Origin: a bacterium
GTDB taxonomy: Bacteria; Bacteroidota; Ignavibacteria; Kapaibacteriales; UBA961
NCBI GenBank assembly: GCA_022844575.1
Contig: JALHLL010000035.1
Span: 1 to 20,022, forward strand
Reading direction: 5' to 3'
Length of the DNA stretch: 20,022 nucleotides
In this document: in pieces, positions 15,032-20,022 of the stretch
Position numbering within the stretch: position 1 is the first letter of the stretch
Layout of the letters: every line of letters begins with the position of its first letter
Translations under genes and position numbers: made by a program
The notes under the pieces: model-generated
What the model saw: the letters and a program-made list of their open reading frames with translations, nothing else
Told to the model about the DNA's origin: nothing
The model's database searches: none

Positions 15032-16258
15032 TTATTCCGAAGCAAGTTCTTCCGGTGGTACTAAATATACCTTATCATTTACCGATAATCCTGAAGTCAC
15101 AATTACTTCATTCTCATTCATAACGCCAAGTTTTACCGTTCTTTTTTCCGTTTTGTTGCCCGATTGTATATATACGAAGGAAGTTTTTCCTTCCGATCGA
15201 ATTGCTTCAATCGGAACGTAAATAACATTTGGTATCGTTGTAATCAATATCGTATTGCTTGTTGTCATCGCCGGTCTTAAGGTGGAATCTTTTTCATTGA
15301 TGAGAATTTTTACTTCAAAAACCTTTGATTCCGAATTAGGTCTTTGTTCACCTATATTGGCTACGGTTGTTATAGTGCCCGATAGTTTTTTTTCCGGTAT
15401 TGCGTCAAGCCCGATTTGTACCGTTTGTCCTTTTGATATTTTTTGTATATCAACTTCATTAACATAGGTAATGGATTCCATAACGGATAAATCGGGTAGG
15501 GTAGCAACCGTCGGATCCCAAGGACTTATCGTAGAGCCGACCACTCTTTTTCTTCCATTCCATTCTCTGTCGTAAATCACCATTCCTGCTTGCGGAGCAA
15601 TAATATAAAACTGTGCGACGATAGCTGATAGCGTTGATAACTTCTGTTGTTCTTTTGCCAAATCGGTTTCCGCTTCCATCATTTTTGCAATGGCTTGTTT
15701 TACTTTTGTGGAATAATTAACCTTTGCTTGGTCATAAGCACGGCGTGATTTATCGTGAGCTATTTCTGCTTGACGTATTATAGCCGGTGCTTCATAAGCC
15801 GATTGTTCTCGTAATAATTTTTGCTCTTCCAGAGCATATTTTAAGTTAGTTAGTTCATCGCGAGCCGCTGAGAGGGTAAGGGTTGTATCTAATCTAATCT
15901 GTGTAAAATGCGATTCCGCTTTTTGAATTGCAAGCTGGGCTTCGCGCATTTTTCCCGAAATTTCTGTTTTATCAATTTCAGCCACAAAATCACCGAGTTT
16001 TACCGTCGTTCCTTCCGGTACAAGGTTTGCTATTTTCATCTGATAAATACCGACTGCTTGCATTCCTTGCGGTCCCATTATATCTGTAGATGTCTTAGCA
16101 CGCAGTTCACCTGTTACGGTTACCGTAACACGAAAATCACCTTTTTTTGGGGTTACTAGTAACGATGAAGAAGAAGTTCCTTTAGAGGATAATATCCACA
16201 CCATCGAACTACCTGCAATAAGAAGCACAGGTAAAATATACATCAACTTTTTCTTCAT
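15032..16258 (-). CDS. Periplasmic adaptor (membrane fusion protein, MacA/HlyD family)
   Basis: A 408-residue adaptor that bridges the inner-membrane permease and the TolC-type channel. Residues 7-23 form a signal anchor (YILPVLLIAGSSMVWIL) after MKKK. The two halves of the lipoyl domain are near 79-96 (VPEGTTVKLGDFVAEID) and 217-232 (FYIIAPQAGMVIYD). Between them is an antiparallel coiled coil of about 110 residues, shown by its regular heptads rich in Glu, Lys and Ala. Beta-barrel and membrane-proximal segments follow (VPIEAI near the C-terminus). It is the first gene of the three-gene minus-strand operon, 43 bases before the permease GTG. Confidence 0.93.
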   Translation of the reverse strand: MKKKLMYILPVLLIAGSSMVWILSSKGTSSSSLLVTPKKGDFRVTVTVTGELRAKTSTDIMGPQGMQAVGIYQMKIANLVPEGTTVKLGDFVAEIDKTEISGKMREAQLAIQKAESHFTQIRLDTTLTLSAARDELTNLKYALEEQKLLREQSAYEAPAIIRQAEIAHDKSRRAYDQAKVNYSTKVKQAIAKMMEAETDLAKEQQKLSTLSAIVAQFYIIAPQAGMVIYDREWNGRKRVVGSTISPWDPTVATLPDLSVMESITYVNEVDIQKISKGQTVQIGLDAIPEKKLSGTITTVANIGEQRPNSESKVFEVKILINEKDSTLRPAMTTSNTILITTIPNVIYVPIEAIRSEGKTSFVYIQSGNKTEKRTVKLGVMNENEVIVTSGLSVNDKVYLVPPEELASE

Positions 16259-16311
16259 GGGTATGTATTTACTTTATAGAAAATCTTCGTTTACCATATA
16301 TTTTCATCTTA

Positions 16312-16319
16312 CAAAATTA
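16312..16319 (-). promoter_or_regulatory. Putative -7 element for the export operon
   Basis: TAATTTTG on the minus strand, an exact TAnnTTTG match, ending 53 bases before the adaptor ATG. A TTTC about 20 bases upstream could be a weak -33. Confidence 0.42.
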
Positions 16320-16474
16320 GGAGCGGTACATAATAGGTGAAAGTTAAAAATTGTGAACTCCCCATTAAGGTTTTATTTGAGGCAAGTACCCCATTTTTCA
16401 GAAAAAACAGTACATGTAGATACTGATACATTTTATTATAATCTTTGAAAAAGATGTTTTTCGATGGTTTGGCG

Positions 16475-16482
16475 TAATTTTG
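16475..16482 (+). promoter_or_regulatory. Putative -7 element for proS
   Basis: TAATTTTG, an exact TAnnTTTG match, ending 63 bases before the proS ATG. It lies in the 287-base divergent region shared with the export operon, which otherwise shows no gene. Confidence 0.42.
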
Positions 16483-16545
16483 TAATGGTATTACTTTGCT
16501 CTTAATACGAATATACAACGATTATTTACACATTCCGATAGAACA

Positions 16546-18012
16546 ATGGCAAAAGAAATTACACCGAGAACCGAAGATTATTCTGCGTGGTATAATGATA
16601 TAGTGAAGAAAGCTCATTTGGCTGAAAACTCACCTGTTAAGGGGTGTATGATTATTAAACCGCATGGTTTTGCCGTATGGGAACTTATGCGTGATGCACT
16701 TGATGTCATGTTCAAAAAAACGGGGCATGTAAATGCTTATTTCCCTTTACTTATTCCGAAAAGTTTTTTAAGTAAGGAGGCACAACATGTTGACGGTTTT
16801 GCAAAGGAATGTGCGGTTGTAACGCACCATCGCCTTATGAATGATCCTAATGGCGGCGGTGTTGTGGTTGATCCGACAGCAAAACTTGAAGAGGAACTTA
16901 TTATAAGGCCTACCTCTGAAACAATCATATGGGATACATATAGAAACTGGATTCAGAGTTATCGAGACTTGCCGCTACTTATTAACCAGTGGGCTAATGT
17001 AATGCGTTGGGAAATGCGAACACGTCCTTTTTTAAGAACTACCGAGTTTTTATGGCAGGAGGGGCATACTGCCCATGCAACAAGAGAGGAAGCTGTGCAA
17101 GAAACATTACAAATGCTTGACGTGTATGCGGAATTTGCAGAACAATACATGGCTATGCCTGTTATTAAAGGAGTAAAAACTCCCAATGAACGTTTTGCCG
17201 GTGCCGAGGATACGTATTGTATTGAGGCATTGATGCAGGATGGTAAAGCATTACAAGCGGGAACATCACATTTTCTTGGGCAGAATTTTGCAAAAGCATT
17301 CGATGTAACCTTTTTGAGTAAGGAGAATCAGCGTGAGCATGTTTGGGCTACCTCATGGGGAGTTTCTACACGACTTGTCGGCGGACTGATTATGACACAT
17401 TCCGACGATGAAGGGTTAGTGCTACCACCTAAGCTCGCACCTACACAAGTTGTTATTGTTCCTATTCCTACTGCACAAGCTGAGGTGAATGAAGTAGCTG
17501 AAAAAATTATGCGTGAATTGAAGGATAAGGGTATTACGGTAAAATATGATACGGACGATACGAAAAGAGCCGGTTATAAGTTTGCCGAATACGAATTACG
17601 AGGAATGCCTGTGCGCATTGCAATAGGAAAACGTGATATCGAAAATAATGTTGTGGAAGTCGCAAGGCGTGATACACGAGAAAAATCAAGTATTTCTCTT
17701 GATAATATTGGTGATTCCATACAACAACTTCTGATTGATATTCAAGCCAATTTGTTCAATAAGGCGAAACAGTATCTCGATGAACATATTACTCGCGCGG
17801 ATAACTTCGATGATTTTGTTGATATTCTCGAAAATAAAACGGGTTTTATTAGCGCACATTGGGATGGGACTACGGAAACTGAAGAGGCGATCAAAGAAAA
17901 AACGAAAGCGACTATCCGGTGCATTCCACTTGATAATGAAAAAGAAGACGGGGTATGTATTCTGACGGGAAAACCATCCTCACAAAGAGTTCTTTTTGCA
18001 AAAGCTTATTAA
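16546..18012 (+). CDS. proS: Prolyl-tRNA synthetase, archaeal/eukaryote-type
   Basis: Charges tRNA-Pro with proline. The 488-residue protein is of the short class (ProS type 3) without the INS editing insertion of the long bacterial form, so misacylated Ala-tRNA-Pro must be cleared by another protein, if at all. Motif 1 is near residues 60-71 (GHVNAYFPLLIP), the proline/ATP loop TSE is at 123-125, and motif 2 is near 153-172 (MRWEMRTRPFLRTTEFLWQEGHT). Motif 3 and the junction to the anticodon-binding domain are around THSDDEGLVLPPKLAPTQVV. The C-terminal zinc-like domain ends in KAY, with Tyr last as in relatives. This form is common in the Bacteroidota and related phyla. Monocistronic, followed by a terminator. 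Confidence 0.97.
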   Translation: MAKEITPRTEDYSAWYNDIVKKAHLAENSPVKGCMIIKPHGFAVWELMRDALDVMFKKTGHVNAYFPLLIPKSFLSKEAQHVDGFAKECAVVTHHRLMNDPNGGGVVVDPTAKLEEELIIRPTSETIIWDTYRNWIQSYRDLPLLINQWANVMRWEMRTRPFLRTTEFLWQEGHTAHATREEAVQETLQMLDVYAEFAEQYMAMPVIKGVKTPNERFAGAEDTYCIEALMQDGKALQAGTSHFLGQNFAKAFDVTFLSKENQREHVWATSWGVSTRLVGGLIMTHSDDEGLVLPPKLAPTQVVIVPIPTAQAEVNEVAEKIMRELKDKGITVKYDTDDTKRAGYKFAEYELRGMPVRIAIGKRDIENNVVEVARRDTREKSSISLDNIGDSIQQLLIDIQANLFNKAKQYLDEHITRADNFDDFVDILENKTGFISAHWDGTTETEEAIKEKTKATIRCIPLDNEKEDGVCILTGKPSSQRVLFAKAY

Positions 18013-18035
18013 AAATAGAAGTAATTCAGGGGTAT

Positions 18036-18066
18036 AAAAAAAGCAGGTTGAAAAACCTGCTTTTTT
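18036..18066. terminator. Bidirectional intrinsic terminator between proS and trmO
   Basis: Stem GCAGGTT (18043-18049), GAAA tetraloop, stem AACCTGC (18054-18060), flanked by seven A on the left and six T on the right. It is a canonical terminator on both strands and lies between convergent stop codons. Confidence 0.93.
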
Positions 18067-18071
18067 GTTGT

Positions 18072-18527
18072 TTACCAATAATCTTTCATCAAATCGGAAA
18101 CCCAATCCGGCTGTTTCACTTCACTTTTGGGTGTAAATTCTTTGAATACGGGTTTGATATCAAGAATCGGAGTACCATTGATTGCATCCAAATATTTAAC
18201 GGTTATACTTCTTCCATTGTGTGAAACTAATTCTACTGTGCATAAGCCGATTCTATTTGGTCTGTCCTTTTTGCGCTGACCGAATATTCCCATAGTGGGA
18301 TAATTCTCATTACCACGGGGCCTGCCTGAAAACACTACAGCCGAGTCATCAACTTGGTTAAAGTAAAACACTATCTCTAAATGAGAAAATTGTTCAATAT
18401 TGTTCAGTGCCTCGGTTGGCATTGATTCGTCGAGCACGATTTCAGAGATAATCCCTTCCCAAAAATCGTCCACGGGTTTAACTCTATTGTTCGATACCCA
18501 AGCAATAGGTTGTACCACTATTTCCAT
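18072..18527 (-). CDS. trmO: tRNA (N6-threonylcarbamoyladenosine-37) methyltransferase
   Basis: TrmO (formerly TsaA/UPF0066) adds a methyl group from S-adenosylmethionine to t6A37, giving m6t6A in tRNA-Thr. The 151-residue product has the single-sheet TrmO core: residues 47-56 (FSHLEIVFYF), the SAM-binding and dimer motif SGRPRGNENYPTMGIFGQR (67-85), DRPNRIGLCTVELV (88-101) and LDAINGTPILDIKPV (113-127). It lacks the C-terminal extension of the E. coli enzyme, as many relatives do. A good Shine-Dalgarno precedes the ATG. It follows the T9SS-protein gene by 58 bases on the same strand and may be co-transcribed, though the two functions are unrelated. Confidence 0.92.
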   Translation of the reverse strand: MEIVVQPIAWVSNNRVKPVDDFWEGIISEIVLDESMPTEALNNIEQFSHLEIVFYFNQVDDSAVVFSGRPRGNENYPTMGIFGQRKKDRPNRIGLCTVELVSHNGRSITVKYLDAINGTPILDIKPVFKEFTPKSEVKQPDWVSDLMKDYW

Positions 18528-18533
18528 ATTTCA

Positions 18534-18539
18534 CTCCTC
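18534..18539 (-). promoter_or_regulatory. Shine-Dalgarno for trmO
   Basis: GAGGAG on the minus strand, 6 bases before the ATG at 18527. One of only two clear ribosome binding sites in the window. Confidence 0.7.
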
Positions 18540-18585
18540 AGTTGCATATACCCGCTCAATAGAAAACCCTAATGCCTGCTTTTAC

Positions 18586-19698
18586 TTAACGGAATACCGT
18601 AAATTGCTTTTGCAATAGAGTATCCTTTAACCGTATCCTAAGTATATACATACCATTCGGTAACTGTAAAGCCGGAATACTGTAATAAACCATTTGTTGA
18701 GTGGTTTTCGGCTGCGAAGTCTGTGTTCCCGAATATTGGGGGGATGTGTTCATCTGCTCCTGTGCGACAATAACTCTACCCGTCATATCGCGAATCTCCA
18801 TTATAACAGGCAGAGTATGAAGTTTTGCGGGTATTTGAACCATTAATACATCTTTCACCGGATTAGGGGTAAGGACTATTTGTCCGGAAGTTTTTGTTTC
18901 GGAACTACCTGAACCTATCCTATTATTGGTGTCAACCAAGTACCATACTGATTTATAAGGACGATCGGGCTTCTCCGATTGAACGACAACACCCGATTTG
19001 TACTCTAGTAAAGGCATAGAGTACTTTGATGCATACCATTGATAGGTAGTATCTCGAACTGAACGTACAATAGTTTTGGGTTTGGTAAAGATTGAATCGG
19101 TGTATAGGTCAATTATTCTCAACCTGATAACATTATCGTCAACTAAGATTGTTGGTGTGTTAATTGTACCGTAACCGTCATTTACATAATGTACAGTACC
19201 TGTTCTCGTACCTTTGGTACCATTAAAGAATTTGAGATTTGCAGTATAACTATCTTTAGCAAGTCCGCTATACTTAATCGGGATAGGACCTACATCATAT
19301 GTTTCGGTAAATTCAATGATACCGCCGGGTATTGCTTCACCTGTTTTATTGATTTTCCCTTTTGTGGTATTTAGGTATATAGTAGTTGTATCATCTTCTT
19401 TGAAAGCTATGTTCGATTGCTGAAAGAGTGAAAATAATGGGGTGACAGAAGCCGTTACTACTTCAACGGGTTGGACGGAGTTAGTTTGTCTTGGTACAAG
19501 ACCTGAAAAATCCCAAACGCTACTTCCACCGCCAAGACCCGGTCTTACATTATTCGTTTGGCAGAATATTTTTGTGTAATTTGTGCCGACACGCGGTAAG
19601 TAATTTTTGGTAAACAAAGGTTGACCAAATACACATTGTCCTGTTCCGAGGAATGCAAAGGCAATGATTGTGCGAAGCAATATGCGATATAAAGTCAT
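18586..19698 (-). CDS. Secreted protein with T9SS type A C-terminal sorting domain
   Basis: A 370-residue protein with a Sec signal peptide (LLRTIIAFAFLGTGQCVFG, probable cleavage before QPLF). A central beta-rich part of about 250 residues has no family I recognise. The tail from about residue 279 reads IVLTPNPVKDVLMVQIP, IMEIRDMTGRVIV, LPNGMYILRIRL and KQFTVFR; these are the strands of the Por secretion-system sorting domain. It should cross the outer membrane through the T9SS (Sov, PorV and the PorU sortase) and be either anchored or released. The tail contains a low-complexity Gln/Ser/Thr insertion before its penultimate strand, making it longer than usual. The N-terminal part, with its WDFSGLV segment, resembles other lineage-specific secreted proteins of these phyla; no enzymatic motif is visible. 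The gene is preceded by an exact -7 match. Confidence 0.85.
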   Translation of the reverse strand: MTLYRILLRTIIAFAFLGTGQCVFGQPLFTKNYLPRVGTNYTKIFCQTNNVRPGLGGGSSVWDFSGLVPRQTNSVQPVEVVTASVTPLFSLFQQSNIAFKEDDTTTIYLNTTKGKINKTGEAIPGGIIEFTETYDVGPIPIKYSGLAKDSYTANLKFFNGTKGTRTGTVHYVNDGYGTINTPTILVDDNVIRLRIIDLYTDSIFTKPKTIVRSVRDTTYQWYASKYSMPLLEYKSGVVVQSEKPDRPYKSVWYLVDTNNRIGSGSSETKTSGQIVLTPNPVKDVLMVQIPAKLHTLPVIMEIRDMTGRVIVAQEQMNTSPQYSGTQTSQPKTTQQMVYYSIPALQLPNGMYILRIRLKDTLLQKQFTVFR

Positions 19699-19740
19699 AG
19701 CAGGTCTGTCAAATAAAGTTACTTTTCCACTGACAATCTA

Positions 19741-19748
19741 CAAAAATA
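19741..19748 (-). promoter_or_regulatory. Putative -7 element for the T9SS-protein gene
   Basis: TATTTTTG on the minus strand, an exact TAnnTTTG match ending 42 bases before the ATG. It abuts the inverted repeat at 19750-19775. Confidence 0.45.
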
Positions 19749-19749
19749 G

Positions 19750-19775
19750 CGTGTACTGTAAAATAATTGTACACG
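19750..19775. repeat. 7-bp inverted repeat, operator candidate
   Basis: CGTGTAC, 12 bases, GTACACG: perfect arms whose centres are 19 bp apart, close to two helical turns. It occupies the -8 to -35 zone of the minus-strand promoter and lies about 70 bases upstream of the plus-strand gene at 19844, so a dimeric regulator bound here could control both. Confidence 0.45.
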
Positions 19776-19843
19776 TAGTTTGGCGAAATAGTAAAAGAAT
19801 CAAAGAACACGCACTGTCGAAATAGTTATCATTTACTGATATT

Positions 19844-20022
19844 ATGAAATCCGGTGAAAAAGCAAGAGTAGAAAAAAGTACCTCATCTGTTGAAGAAATA
19901 TTTCGCAATTACCGAAATCCACGTATTCGTATCGAACAGATTAACCTCTTATCTGAACGTTTGCAAAGTACTGAACCCCTTGAAGCAGCAAACATTGCGC
20001 TGAAGGCCGTTGCTATTGCACA
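19844..20022 (+). CDS. Start of an unidentified protein, 3' end cut by window edge
   Basis: An ATG at 19844 opens a frame that runs to the window end (59 full codons), beginning MKSGEKARVEKSTSSVEEIF. It has no signal peptide or membrane segment. From about residue 32 the sequence is helical, with a pattern like the first helix pair of a tetratricopeptide-type repeat (LLSERLQ...EAANIALKAVAIA). Proteins opening like this in these phyla are often TPR-containing sensor kinases, cyclases or regulators, but that is a guess from 59 residues. It is divergent from the T9SS-protein gene. Confidence 0.6.
   Translation, partial: MKSGEKARVEKSTSSVEEIFRNYRNPRIRIEQINLLSERLQSTEPLEAANIALKAVAIA

Noticed and set aside
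14989..15045. TTG start extending the permease by 19 residues into the adaptor gene
   Set aside because: The GTG at 14988 gives the usual distance to the first membrane helix and removes the overlap; the longer form adds an atypical segment.

Overview
The window is a compact, AT-rich (roughly 40% GC by eye) bacterial chromosomal segment. It reads as a member of the Bacteroidota/Chlorobiota/Ignavibacteria/Kapabacteria assemblage (FCB group). The evidence is a secreted protein with a type IX secretion (T9SS) C-terminal tail, several gene starts preceded by the TAnnTTTG -7 element of the Bacteroidota primary sigma factor, mostly absent Shine-Dalgarno sequences, an archaeal/eukaryote-type prolyl-tRNA synthetase, and a VWA-OmpA lipoprotein. 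Two genes (plsY, trmO) do have strong Shine-Dalgarno sites, which argues mildly against a typical Bacteroidia genome and for a deeper branch. That placement is an inference.

Left part (1-5083): the 3' end of a divergent 6-phosphofructokinase gene; a decayed GNAT acetyltransferase (YjaB-like) on the minus strand; a solitary M16 zinc peptidase; then, on the minus strand, plsY followed by gpsA, the two phospholipid-precursor genes. A strong intrinsic terminator separates plsY from gpsA.

Middle (5084-12105): a ClpB-like gene that encodes only half of the middle domain plus the second AAA+ module; a three-domain cell-envelope lipoprotein (VWA + OmpA + SPOR) followed closely by a small unknown gene and a membrane-anchored DUF2459 protein; a minus-strand enoyl-CoA hydratase; and a tight plus-strand cluster of a SixA-type phosphohistidine phosphatase, a thioredoxin-like [2Fe-2S] ferredoxin and the GTPase Era.

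Right part (12115-20022): a minus-strand tripartite export operon (periplasmic adaptor, MacB-type permease, TolC-type outer-membrane channel) with no ATPase gene beside it; proS on the plus strand; a bidirectional terminator; trmO and a T9SS-secreted protein on the minus strand; and the first 59 codons of an unidentified plus-strand gene. A 7-bp inverted repeat in the last divergent intergenic region sits directly upstream of a -7 match and looks like an operator.

No tRNA, rRNA, CRISPR array, insertion sequence or prophage was seen. Most of the window is core housekeeping and envelope biology. The features that stand out are the half-length ClpB, the altered active-site residues of the phosphofructokinase, the GNAT pseudogene, and the VWA-OmpA-SPOR lipoprotein with its unknown partners. 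I did not find a convincing wholly new multi-gene system.
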